Origin: Vulcanimicrobiota bacterium
Lineage (GTDB): Bacteria; Vulcanimicrobiota; Vulcanimicrobiia; Vulcanimicrobiales; Vulcanimicrobiaceae
Assembly: GCA_003168375.1 (NCBI GenBank)
Contig: PMSI01000001.1
Location: 496,001 to 560,000, forward strand
Direction: 5' to 3'
DNA: 64,000 bases
How positions within the stretch are numbered: the first letter of the stretch is position 1; each line of letters starts with the position of its first letter. The notes beneath the pieces were generated by a model. That model searched no databases, was not told the DNA's origin, and saw only the letters and a list, made by a program, of their open reading frames with translations. A program made the position numbers and the translations under genes. Below are positions 16,448 through 24,434 of this stretch, in pieces.

Positions 16448-18154
16448 CTAGTACGTCGGGACCGGGTGCGACGCCGACGTCGGGGTCGCTTCGGTCGCGC
16501 CGGGCGCGGCCTCGAGGCCGAGGTACGGGAGCGGGTTGCCGAAGTCGTACGGCGCCGCGAGGACGGCCGGAATCTTCTTGAAGTTGTAGTACGGCGGCGG
16601 CGAGGAGACCATCCACTCGAGCGTCCGTGCGCCCCACGGGTTGGGTCCTGACTTCTTGCCGTTCCGGATGCTATCGAAGAGGATGTAGAAGAACAGCACC
16701 GTCCCGAGCGCCATCACGTACGACGAGATCGACGCGAACTGGTTCCAGAACTGGAACTGCGGGTCGTAGGTCGCGACGCGCCGCGGCATTCCGAGCAGCC
16801 CCAGCCAGTGCATCGGCGTGAACGTCGCGTTGAAACCGATGAAGGTCAGCCAGAACTGCAGCTGGCCGAGCTTCTCGTTGTACATCCGCCCGGTCATCTT
16901 CGGCCACCAATAGTAGATGCCCGCGAACAGCGACATGATCGAGCCGCCGTAGAGCACGTAGTGGAAGTGCGCGACGACGAAGTACGTACCGTGCTCGTGG
17001 TAGTCGAGCGGAACGGCGGCAAGGAAGAACCCGGTGAGGCCCCCGTAGGTGAACGTGATCAAGAAGCCGGTCGCGTACAGCAGCGGGGTCTTCCAGTTGA
17101 TCGAGCCGCCCCAGAGCGTCGCCATCCAGGAGAAGATCTTCACGCCGGTCGGGATCGCGATCACCATCGTGATGATCATGAACGGCAGTTGCAGCCACGG
17201 CACCATCCCGGAGGTGAACATATGGTGCGCCCAGACCGAGAAGCTGAGCAGCGAGATCGCGACCGAGCTGAACGCGATCATCTTGTAGCCGAAGATCGGC
17301 TTCCGCGCGAAGGTCGGCAGCACTTCGGAGATGATCCCGAAGCCCGGGATGATCATGATGTAGACCGCGGGGTGCGAGTAGAACCAGAACATGTGCTGCC
17401 ACAAGACCGGTGAGCCGCCGCGCTTGGGGTCGTAGAACGGGACGCCGAAGACACGCTCGATGAACAGCGCGGCCAGCGCGGCGCCGAGCGCCGTCGTGGC
17501 GATGAACAGCAGCGGCGTGGTCGCGAACTGCGCCCATACGAAGAGCGGCATGCGGGTGAACGTCATCCCCGGCGCGCGCATCTTGTAGATGGTGACCAGG
17601 AAGTTGATCCCGGTCATCGTCGAGCTGATCCCGATCAGGAAGACCGCGATGCACCACAGGTTCGTCCCGGGCGGCCCTTGGAGCGAGATCGGCGGGTACT
17701 CGGTCCAGCCGGCGTCCGGCGCCCCGACCAGGAACGAGCTGAACAGGATCACGCCGGCGACCGGGAAGATCCAGAACGCGACCAGGTTCAGCCACGGGAA
17801 GGCGACGTCGCGGGCGCCGATCTGCATCGGCATCACGAAGTTGCCGAAGGCGCCCGTCAGCAGCGGGATGACGACGAACCAGACCATCGCCGAACCGTGC
17901 ATCGAGTAGACCGAATTGTAGGTCGCGGCACTCAGGATCGCGCCGTGCGGCGAGAGCAGCTGCGTGCGGATGATCTCGGCCAGCAGCCCCGCGATCACGA
18001 AGAAGATCCCACCCGTGATCATGTACTGGATCCCGATGACCTTGGCGTCGATCGAGAAGACGTACTTGCGGATGAAGCTCGTCGGCTCGGGGTGGATGTG
18101 GTCGAGAACCGCGTGATACGGGCCCGTCGGCACCCCGGGTGCAACCGTCGCCAT
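16448..18154 (-). CDS. ctaD: Cytochrome c oxidase subunit I (A2-type)
   Basis: Catalytic subunit with heme a, heme a3 and CuB, 568 residues and about 12 helices. Ligands visible by motif: H86 (SMHGSAMV, heme a), H261 and Y265 (SHPAVY, CuB and the cross-linked Tyr), H310/H311 (WAHHMF, CuB), H396 (heme a3) and H398 (heme a) in AHFHYVLYGG. The helix VI Glu of A1 oxidases is replaced by A263, and the preceding residues are Y259-S260. This YS motif defines the A2 class, in which it is thought to take the Glu's role in proton delivery. The ATG at 18154 follows GGAGAGA; a TTG one codon upstream is less likely. Confidence 0.96.
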   Translation of the reverse strand: MATVAPGVPTGPYHAVLDHIHPEPTSFIRKYVFSIDAKVIGIQYMITGGIFFVIAGLLAEIIRTQLLSPHGAILSAATYNSVYSMHGSAMVWFVVIPLLTGAFGNFVMPMQIGARDVAFPWLNLVAFWIFPVAGVILFSSFLVGAPDAGWTEYPPISLQGPPGTNLWCIAVFLIGISSTMTGINFLVTIYKMRAPGMTFTRMPLFVWAQFATTPLLFIATTALGAALAALFIERVFGVPFYDPKRGGSPVLWQHMFWFYSHPAVYIMIIPGFGIISEVLPTFARKPIFGYKMIAFSSVAISLLSFSVWAHHMFTSGMVPWLQLPFMIITMVIAIPTGVKIFSWMATLWGGSINWKTPLLYATGFLITFTYGGLTGFFLAAVPLDYHEHGTYFVVAHFHYVLYGGSIMSLFAGIYYWWPKMTGRMYNEKLGQLQFWLTFIGFNATFTPMHWLGLLGMPRRVATYDPQFQFWNQFASISSYVMALGTVLFFYILFDSIRNGKKSGPNPWGARTLEWMVSSPPPYYNFKKIPAVLAAPYDFGNPLPYLGLEAAPGATEATPTSASHPVPTY

Positions 18155-18167
18155 CAAATCTCTCCGT

Positions 18168-19250
18168 TTACTTCTTCGAAAGGCTCGCGAGGTACGCGAC
18201 CAGGTTCGCGATGTCGGGGTTCGACAGCTGGTTCACCTGCGCACTCGGCATCACGCCCATGTCACCTTGGAAACCGCTCTGGATGATCTTCGCCACGTTC
18301 TGGGGCGTCGGAGCATCTCCGTTCACGAGCTTGGGATGCGCGGGATCGTTGAAGATCTTGCCCAGCCCCGGACCGACCTGCTTCTGGTCGAACGGGCCGA
18401 CCGAATGGCACGCGCTGCACTTCTGGCCGAACAGCTTCTGACCGGCGTCGGCGTGGCCCTTATCGATCGCGATCGCCGTCCCGCCGCCGCCGCTCGATCC
18501 CGAGCCGCCGGCCTGGCGCGCGAACCACTTCGCGAAGGCTTGCTGGCTCTCGATCACCATTTTTTGGTCCATCGCGCTGTGCGCGACGCCGCAGAACTCG
18601 CTGCAGATGATGTGGTAGGTTCCCGGCACGGTCGGCGTCACGCGAATCGTGTTGATCAGACCCGGCACCATGTCGGCTTTCATCCGCAGCTCGGGGATCC
18701 AGAAGCCGTGGATCACGTCGCGCGAGGTGACGTGGATCGTCGTCGGCGTGTTCAGCGGGAGGTGCATCTCGTTCACCAGCCCCTTCACCTTGGGGTAGCG
18801 GAACTGGAAACCGAACTGATAGCCGATCGCCTCGACCGTCAGCACGTCGCCCTGCGAGTTCTGCAGGTCGGCCCAGATCTTCACCGAGTAGATCGAGAGG
18901 ATGACGACCAGGATCGTCGGGATCGCGGTCCACCAGAACTCGAGCACGGGAGCGTCGTGGATCTGCACCCCGATCGTGTTCGGCGGCGCGCCTTTCGGGC
19001 GGGCGAACACGATCCCGAAGTAGATCGTGTAGATCACGACGATGTTGAAGATCACCGCGGCGACCGCGCCGAGGAACCGGAAGAGCGCGTCGATGGAGTC
19101 GGCCGGCGCCCCGGCCTGGATCAGGCCGATCGGGAGCGGGCTGGTCTCCACGAGGTACACCATGACCGCGGAGAGGACCGCGATGAAGGCCGTGACGGGC
19201 CAGAACCCCGGCCCGAGGTTCGTCTTCGGCTTGACGACGCGCTGTGCCAA
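18168..19250 (-). CDS. ctaC: Cytochrome c oxidase subunit II with fused cytochrome c (caa3-type)
   Basis: Subunit II, 360 residues. Two N-terminal membrane helices (about 18-35 and 60-82) precede a CuA domain with ligands H181, C216, C220, H224 and M227 (CSEFCGVAHSAM). A Gly/Ser linker (about 247-257) joins a C-terminal cytochrome c domain with CSACH (278-282) and a distal Met in GVMPSAQ. The fusion makes this a caa3-type enzyme. The conserved aromatic QW of the CuA domain is Q145-F146 here, and the following W is F148, which may alter electron entry. The start is a TTG at 19250, supported by GAGAGGATC upstream. It is the first gene of the oxidase operon. Confidence 0.95.
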   Translation of the reverse strand: MAQRVVKPKTNLGPGFWPVTAFIAVLSAVMVYLVETSPLPIGLIQAGAPADSIDALFRFLGAVAAVIFNIVVIYTIYFGIVFARPKGAPPNTIGVQIHDAPVLEFWWTAIPTILVVILSIYSVKIWADLQNSQGDVLTVEAIGYQFGFQFRYPKVKGLVNEMHLPLNTPTTIHVTSRDVIHGFWIPELRMKADMVPGLINTIRVTPTVPGTYHIICSEFCGVAHSAMDQKMVIESQQAFAKWFARQAGGSGSSGGGGTAIAIDKGHADAGQKLFGQKCSACHSVGPFDQKQVGPGLGKIFNDPAHPKLVNGDAPTPQNVAKIIQSGFQGDMGVMPSAQVNQLSNPDIANLVAYLASLSKK

Positions 19251-19385
19251 CTGATCCTCTCTGGTGCTCTCCCCAGCGGGGTTCGATCCGCCGCTTTCTC
19301 CACCCGAGCCTCGACGACTTCCTACTATGAAGAACTTCCCAACGGCCGGCGAGGACTTCTATCGGATGCGCGCGCTCGGTCGCTC

Positions 19386-19457
19386 GGCCCTTCGCCCTTC
19401 GCCCTTCGCCCTTCGACAGGCTCAGGATGACAGGCTCAGGATGACCGGCTCGGGATG
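19386..19457. repeat. CTTCGAC..GCTCAGGA dispersed repeat, copy C with tandem 7-mers
   Basis: The 224-base gap between the subunit II gene and nanE holds a tandem run of the heptamer CCCTTCG (about four units), then the repeat core CTTCGACAGGCTCAGGA with tgac, followed by two degraded units (aggctcaggatgac, cggctcgggatg). No gene is visible in this gap. It should contain the promoter of the oxidase operon on the minus strand, but I could not pick a convincing -35/-10 pair. Confidence 0.8.
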
Positions 19458-19474
19458 CCGCACGACCCTCGGGG

Positions 19475-20185
19475 TCATGGATGCGGGCCGTGCGGCGCGG
19501 CGGCGGAAAACCGCCGGACGAGCACGTCGATGTTGGTGATCGCGGTGCCGACGACGACCGCGTGCGCACCGGCGGCGAAGGCCGCACGCACGTCGCCCGG
19601 CGACGCGATCCCGCCTTCGCAGATCGCGAACGCACCGCTCTCGGCGCAGACGCGCACGAGCTCGAGCGCGGGCAGCGGCGTCCCGTCGGTCTCCTCCGTG
19701 TAGCCGCAGAGCGTCGTCCCGACGATCTCGGCGCCGGCATCGGCGGCGCGGCGCACGTTGGCGGCGCTCGCGCAGTCCGCCATCGCGAGCGCACCGCGCG
19801 CGTGGATCGCGGCGATCACCGCCGCGACGTCGCGGTGGTCGGGACGCGCGCGAGAGGTCGCGTCGAACGCGACGATCTCCGCTCCGGTCGCGACGACCTC
19901 GGCGATCTCGCGGTCGCTCGGCGTGATGTAGGGCGCGAAACCGGGATAGGCGCGTTTCACGATCCCGATGATCGGTACCGTCACCGCGCGGCGTACCGCG
20001 CCCAACCGCGCGAGCCCCTCGGCGCGGACGCCGACCGCTCCGTTCGCGACGACCGCGCGGCTGATTAGCGCGATCTCGTCGGGTGCGTTGAGCGGCGAGC
20101 CGGCTTCGGCTTGCACCGAGACGATCAAGCCTCCCCGCAGGCGGGCCAGGAGGAGATCGGCGGCGGGACGCCCGGCGGAGGTCAT
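19475..20185 (-). CDS. nanE: N-acetylmannosamine-6-phosphate 2-epimerase
   Basis: TIM-barrel epimerase converting N-acetylmannosamine-6-P to N-acetylglucosamine-6-P. The 236 residues match NanE: GGLIVSVQAEAGSPL at the N-terminus, VGVRAEGL, IGIVKRAYPG with the conserved catalytic Lys, IVAFDAT, MADCAS, VGTTLCGYTEET, and the phosphate-binding ICEGGIASP and AVVVGTAITN. It is coupled by ATGA to the upstream BadF/NagK-type kinase. With that kinase it would channel amino sugars into glycolysis through GlcNAc-6-P. No neuraminate lyase or sialidase is nearby, so ManNAc may come from another source. Confidence 0.93.
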   Translation of the reverse strand: MTSAGRPAADLLLARLRGGLIVSVQAEAGSPLNAPDEIALISRAVVANGAVGVRAEGLARLGAVRRAVTVPIIGIVKRAYPGFAPYITPSDREIAEVVATGAEIVAFDATSRARPDHRDVAAVIAAIHARGALAMADCASAANVRRAADAGAEIVGTTLCGYTEETDGTPLPALELVRVCAESGAFAICEGGIASPGDVRAAFAAGAHAVVVGTAITNIDVLVRRFSAAAPHGPHP

Positions 20186-21114
20186 TCGACGATTCGTTCC
20201 GGAACGGGCAGCTCCGCGTCGGCGAACGCGAGCAGCGCTGCACCGATCGCCGGGTCGTAGCGTGGCGTCACCGCGGTAGCATTCGGCACCAGGGCGGCGA
20301 GCCGTGCCCTCGTGCGGACGAGAAACGCGTCGCTGCGAAACGCCCCGCCGCTGAACGCGACCCGCACCTGCCGCTCGCCGAGCCGGAGCCGCGCGATCGT
20401 GTCGGCCGCAAGTTCGGCGAGCGCCGCCGCCGCGCGATCGACGATCCCGTCCGCCCCTGCGTCGCCGAGCCGGGCCGCGTCGTGCACGACGCGAGCGAAC
20501 CCGGCGAGGCCTCCGCGCGAGATGCGGCCTTGCAACGCCGCGGTCGCGAGCTCGCGCAGATCGCGGCGATCGAAAAACGCGAGCGCGGCCTCGCCGAGCG
20601 GGCTCGCGTTGCCCCGATCCTCCTCGCTCATCGCAAGCGCCAGCGCGTCGCGCGCAACGGCGAACGCACTCCCCGCGTCGCCGAACAGAAATCCCCAGCC
20701 GCCGATCCGCACCGACGCGCCGGCGCCGTCCTCGCCGTAGGCGACGGAGCCGGTTCCGGCGATCACCACGATCGCGGGACGGCTCGGCAACGCGCCGGCG
20801 AGCGCGATCGGGGCGTCGTGCTGCAGCCGCACCGTCGCGGCGGCGAACGCGGGCCGGGCGCCGTCGAACCCGTCGTCGTAGCCGGAGAGGCCGATCCGCA
20901 CCGCTTCGAAGCGCGTCTCGCGCGGCAACCCGGCGGCGTCGGTCGCCGCCGTCAGCGCCGCCGTGCAGGCGTCGGCCGCTTTCGTCGATCCGGGCGGCTC
21001 GTCGACGTGATCCGCCGGGCCGGCGACGCCGCGCCCGCGAACGATGCCCTTCCGATCGACGACGACGGCGGTCGTCGAGGACTGCCCTCCGTCGATCCCC
21101 GCAACGTACGTCAC
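20182..21114 (-). CDS. BadF/BadG-type ATPase, probable N-acetylglucosamine kinase
   Basis: ASKHA-fold sugar kinase of the BadF/BadG/BcrA/BcrD family that includes N-acetylglucosamine kinases. Motifs are phosphate-1 YVAGIDGGQSSTTAVV (residues 3-18), adenosine/phosphate-2 VVIAGTGSVAYG, GGWGFLFGDAGSAFAV typical of NagK-like proteins, and VAFSGGAFRSDAF near the C-terminus. At 310 residues it fits the single-domain kinases. It is coupled to nanE by a 4-base overlap and follows a small HExxH gene (overlap 4 bases). The likely reaction is ATP-dependent phosphorylation of GlcNAc or ManNAc. The gene pair supports amino-sugar salvage, possibly from cell-wall turnover. Confidence 0.85.
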   Translation of the reverse strand: MTYVAGIDGGQSSTTAVVVDRKGIVRGRGVAGPADHVDEPPGSTKAADACTAALTAATDAAGLPRETRFEAVRIGLSGYDDGFDGARPAFAAATVRLQHDAPIALAGALPSRPAIVVIAGTGSVAYGEDGAGASVRIGGWGFLFGDAGSAFAVARDALALAMSEEDRGNASPLGEAALAFFDRRDLRELATAALQGRISRGGLAGFARVVHDAARLGDAGADGIVDRAAAALAELAADTIARLRLGERQVRVAFSGGAFRSDAFLVRTRARLAALVPNATAVTPRYDPAIGAALLAFADAELPVPERIVE

Positions 21115-21407
21115 GCGCGCGCGCCGATCAGACGTTCGGCGAACGCATCGGCCGCCGCTTCGCGGGCGTGGCGCCCGGCGATTCGCTTCACCACGCCGAT
21201 CGCTTCACGATGATGGTACAGCTCGTGCGCAATCGCCCGATCGATCGCCTCACGATCACCCTGCGGCGAGAGCGTGCGCGTGTTGACGCGGATGATGGGC
21301 CCGTCGGGATCGTACTCGGCGATCAGGCGCACGGAGCCCCAGTCCCCGAGCGGGGCGAACTCCACGCGGACGCCGTACGCCGTGGCGAGCGCCCGAACGT
21401 CAGGCAT
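21111..21407 (-). CDS. Small HExxH protein (ImmA/IrrE-like)
   Basis: Protein of 98 residues containing AIAHELYHHREAIG, a canonical zinc-binding HExxH motif, followed by a Glu-containing helix (AREAAADAFAERLIG) that could supply the third ligand. The N-terminal half is short beta-strand-like sequence. The arrangement resembles the ImmA/IrrE metallopeptidase fold reduced to its core. Such proteins usually pair with an XRE repressor, which is absent here. It overlaps the flavoprotein gene upstream by 8 bases, where that gene's C-terminus has been extended by a dispersed repeat, and is coupled to the sugar kinase downstream. Role unknown. Confidence 0.65.
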   Translation of the reverse strand: MPDVRALATAYGVRVEFAPLGDWGSVRLIAEYDPDGPIIRVNTRTLSPQGDREAIDRAIAHELYHHREAIGVVKRIAGRHAREAAADAFAERLIGARA

Positions 21408-22779
21408 CCTTCGACGAGCTCAGGACAGGTTGTGCGGGGCGGCGCAGGTCGACGCCGTCGCGGATCAAGCGCTCGCGCAAGACCGCCGGGTCGAGCTCGC
21501 GTGGCGACACGTTCCGCTGCAGCGAGAGCGCGGCGGCGGTGCCCGCGGCCTGACCGAGCGTCATCACCGTCGGGGTCAAGCGTGTCGACGCGAGCGCCTC
21601 GTGCGTCGTCGAGATGCAGCGCCCGGCGACCAGCAGGTCGTCGACGTTCTTCGGGACGAGGCAGCGATACGGAATCTCGTACGATGCGCCCGGCGCGAGC
21701 CGGTGCGTCGTCGTCCCGCTCCCGGTGGGGTTGTGGATGTCGATCGGGTACGCGCTGCGGGCGACGGCATCGTCGAACGTCCGCGCGTGCAGCACGTCGT
21801 CGGCGGTCAGCGTGTACTCACCCTCGATGCGGCGCGATTCGCGCACGCCGATCTGCGTCGCGGTCGCCGCGATGCGCGCGTTCGCGAAGCCGGGGACGTC
21901 CTTGCGGAAGAAGTCCAGCAGCTGCATCACCTGCGCGCGCGCTTCGACCTCCGCGCGGGTGAGGTCGTCGGGGTCGAGCGGATCGATGTCGAGCACGCGC
22001 GTCATGTTGACCGTCACTTCGTCGGCATAGGGCGTCGCGAAGAACGAGACCAGCTCGCGCGGCACCGTGACGGCGCCGCGCTCGCGCGCCGCATCCCAGA
22101 GCTGGTACAATCCGGCGACCGCCGTCAGCGCATCCGGGGTGCGCTCGTGCGTCTTGAGCGAGCTGCGCATTTGATCGGGGTGCTGCCGCAGGTACTGTGC
22201 GAGCACGGCGAGATCGACGTGCGAGAGCCTGAACATCAGCGAGGCGGGCTGCACCCGCCCGCGCGCGTCGCCCTGCTGCGTCGGGACGCCGGCGCTCGCG
22301 GCGACGTACGCGTCGGCCGTCGCGTCGATCGTCCGATGGGCGACCAGCTCGCGAACGCCGCCGACGGTCGCGCAACGCGCGCCGGCGACGCGCCGTCCGT
22401 CGCGCAGGGCATCGAGGAACCATGCGTGCAGGAGCAGCGAGACGCCGCTCTCGCGCATCATCTCGAACAAGAGCGCCTTGTGGATCTCGGGATCGAACGG
22501 CGTGATCGTCGGGACGTAGTCGGACGCGTCGTGCAGGTGGCCCGGCGAGCCGCCGAGCGCGACGAGCCGCTCGACGATCTCCTGCGCGATTCCGCCGACG
22601 ATGCGGTCCTCGCCCGAATGAAAGGTCATCCACGGGCCGACCATCGACGCCGTCGCCGTTCCGCCTAGGAAGCCGTAGCGTTCGGCGAGCAGGACGCGCG
22701 AGCCCGACCGCGCCGCGGCGAGCGCAGCGGCGCAACCCGCGTTCCCGCCGCCGACGACCAGGACGTCGTATTCGCGCAT
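21400..22779 (-). CDS. FAD-dependent oxidoreductase (FAD_oxidored family)
   Basis: Flavoprotein of 459 residues. The N-terminus YDVLVVGGGNAGCAAALAAA is a Rossmann dinucleotide-binding motif with GGGNAGC, followed by FLGGTATASMVG typical of the FAD-dependent oxidoreductase (pfam FAD_oxidored) family. The second FAD contact DDLLVAGRCISTTHEA and PTVMTLGQAAGTAAAL are near the C-terminus. Family members often sit beside carbohydrate-degrading genes, and this one precedes a kinase/NanE pair, hinting at sugar oxidation; that is inference. The last eight residues derive from a dispersed repeat that also overlaps the next start. The ATG at 22779 is clear. Confidence 0.82.
   Translation of the reverse strand: MREYDVLVVGGGNAGCAAALAAARSGSRVLLAERYGFLGGTATASMVGPWMTFHSGEDRIVGGIAQEIVERLVALGGSPGHLHDASDYVPTITPFDPEIHKALLFEMMRESGVSLLLHAWFLDALRDGRRVAGARCATVGGVRELVAHRTIDATADAYVAASAGVPTQQGDARGRVQPASLMFRLSHVDLAVLAQYLRQHPDQMRSSLKTHERTPDALTAVAGLYQLWDAARERGAVTVPRELVSFFATPYADEVTVNMTRVLDIDPLDPDDLTRAEVEARAQVMQLLDFFRKDVPGFANARIAATATQIGVRESRRIEGEYTLTADDVLHARTFDDAVARSAYPIDIHNPTGSGTTTHRLAPGASYEIPYRCLVPKNVDDLLVAGRCISTTHEALASTRLTPTVMTLGQAAGTAAALSLQRNVSPRELDPAVLRERLIRDGVDLRRPAQPVLSSSKDA
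21408..21429. repeat. CTTCGAC..GCTCAGGA dispersed repeat, copy D, at 3' end of flavoprotein gene
   Basis: Copy of the dispersed repeat with core CTTCGACGAGCTCAGGA followed by cagg. It lies inside the 3' end of the flavoprotein gene on the minus strand and encodes its last residues (VLSSSKDA). It ends one base before the start codon of the small HExxH gene. Insertion here appears to have supplied a new C-terminus and stop codon. Confidence 0.8.
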
Positions 22780-22919
22780 GGCGACCCCGTTCGGCCAGCG
22801 GCGAGGCTCGTCCGCCCCTTCCGCGCCGAACCCTCGCTCAACCGGACCGTAGGACAGGTGGGCCAGGTCACGGAAGCGGCCCAGGGCACGACGCCTCGCG
22901 CCTCTTCGAGCGGTACCCG

Positions 22920-24434
22920 ATGCCTTCGATCACGATCTCCTACCGGCGCGAAGACGCCGCAGCGGACGCCGGGCGCATCTACGACCGCCTGGTGCGTCAC
23001 TACGGCAAAGCGTCGGTGTTCATGGACGTCACCGCGATCCCGTACGCGATGAACTATCGCACCTCGATCGACGATGCGCTTCGCGACACCGACGTCGTGA
23101 TCGCGATCGTCGGCCCGCGCTGGCGCGGCGGCGACGGGACCCAGTCGCGCATCATGCAGGCGAACGACCCCGTCCGCATCGAGATCGAGACGGCGATGGC
23201 GATGGGGAAGATCGTTCTCCCCGTGCTCGTCAACGGCGCGACGATGCCGGAACCGACCGATCTGCCGCCGAGCATGGAGGCGTTCCACTTCCTCAACGCC
23301 GCGCCCGTCGATTCCGGGCGCGATTTCGACGTGCACCTGACCCGCCTGATCGAATTCATCGACGGCGCGCTGCGCGGTTTGGGCCGTCGCGTGCGTCTCG
23401 AGGACGACGAGAGCGCGGGCTCGCGGACCGCCTCGAAGCGTCCGCGCTGGGGCCGTACGGCGGCCCTCGTCCTGCGCGTCGCCGCCGGGCCGATCGTCGC
23501 CGTCAATCTGGCGTTCGCGGCGTTCGGTCTTATCGCGCTCCACGACAACGCGATCGCGTTTTGGTTGCAGGCCGCGGCGGCGATCGCGATCCTCGTCGCC
23601 GGCGCGGGGATGCTGCTGCTCGCGGCCTGGTTCAGCGGCGCCGCGGCGGTGCGCGCCGGACCGTTCGGCTCACCCGACAGCTTGCAGGCCGGCGCGGCCG
23701 CGACGGCGCTCGGCTGCGCCGCGTTCGCATTCGCCGTCCTCACCTCGGTGCACGTCGCCGCGACGACCTTCGACGGCGCGCTCCTCGATTCGACGCCGTT
23801 CCGGCAGTGGACCGCGCTCCTTCCGCCGCCGCAGCGCACCGAGGTCCAGCTCGCGGTCATCAACCGCCTCCACACGGAATACAACCGGGTGATAAAGTAC
23901 CGGGGTGCGTTCACGGAGCCGGACTTCGCGTTCGCGCGCCGGATGGTCGCGTTCATCGGCTCCTTCGATCCTTCCGACGGACACGTGCTGTATTACGACG
24001 GCCAGATCAACCACGCGGTAAACGCGCGCAAAACGCGCGTCATCAAGCTGCAGGAGAACGTCTATCAGCCCTGGACCACGTATCTCGACAACCTGCGCTC
24101 GACGCCCGAGATCGACGATTACAAATATCCGGGTGAGTGTTATCGCACGATTACCGGATATTGCCGCGAGCGCTCGGCGTTCATCCGATACGTCCTCGCG
24201 TTCACGCACTATTGCGCCAGCCTGGAGCTGACCGCACCGGGCGACCTCGCGCAGCGCTCGGCGAACCTGAACGAGGCACGGGAGCTGCTCAAAGCGAGCA
24301 TCGCCGGCTGGCCCAAACCCTTCACGATCGACGGCGAGAGCAATGCGATGCTGTCGCTCATCCAGCACGACGCAAACGAGATCGCCCACGGCCGCATCCC
24401 GCCGAAGAACCCCGACAAGAAAGCCTGTCCGTGA
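22920..24434 (+). CDS. Membrane TIR-domain protein
   Basis: Protein of 504 residues with an N-terminal TIR domain (about 1-150): ITISYRREDA, RIYDRLVRHYGKASVFMDV, DDALRDTDVVIAIVGPRW and VRIEIETAMAMGKIVLPVLV, the pattern of bacterial TIR proteins of the ISYRRxD class. Three hydrophobic helices follow (about 178-203, 208-232, 250-272), then an extracytoplasmic-looking domain of about 230 residues with several Cys. TIR domains can hydrolyse NAD+ or act as adaptors; whether the acidic residue of VRIEIE serves as catalytic Glu cannot be decided by eye. Its stop overlaps the flavoprotein oxidase start (GTGA), implying coexpression. No other defence gene is adjacent. Confidence 0.85.
   Translation: MPSITISYRREDAAADAGRIYDRLVRHYGKASVFMDVTAIPYAMNYRTSIDDALRDTDVVIAIVGPRWRGGDGTQSRIMQANDPVRIEIETAMAMGKIVLPVLVNGATMPEPTDLPPSMEAFHFLNAAPVDSGRDFDVHLTRLIEFIDGALRGLGRRVRLEDDESAGSRTASKRPRWGRTAALVLRVAAGPIVAVNLAFAAFGLIALHDNAIAFWLQAAAAIAILVAGAGMLLLAAWFSGAAAVRAGPFGSPDSLQAGAAATALGCAAFAFAVLTSVHVAATTFDGALLDSTPFRQWTALLPPPQRTEVQLAVINRLHTEYNRVIKYRGAFTEPDFAFARRMVAFIGSFDPSDGHVLYYDGQINHAVNARKTRVIKLQENVYQPWTTYLDNLRSTPEIDDYKYPGECYRTITGYCRERSAFIRYVLAFTHYCASLELTAPGDLAQRSANLNEARELLKASIAGWPKPFTIDGESNAMLSLIQHDANEIAHGRIPPKNPDKKACP

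Noticed and set aside
19386-19457. Tandem CCCTTCG heptamers plus repeats as a CRISPR array
   Set aside because: Units are seven bases long without spacers of constant length, and no cas gene is present.
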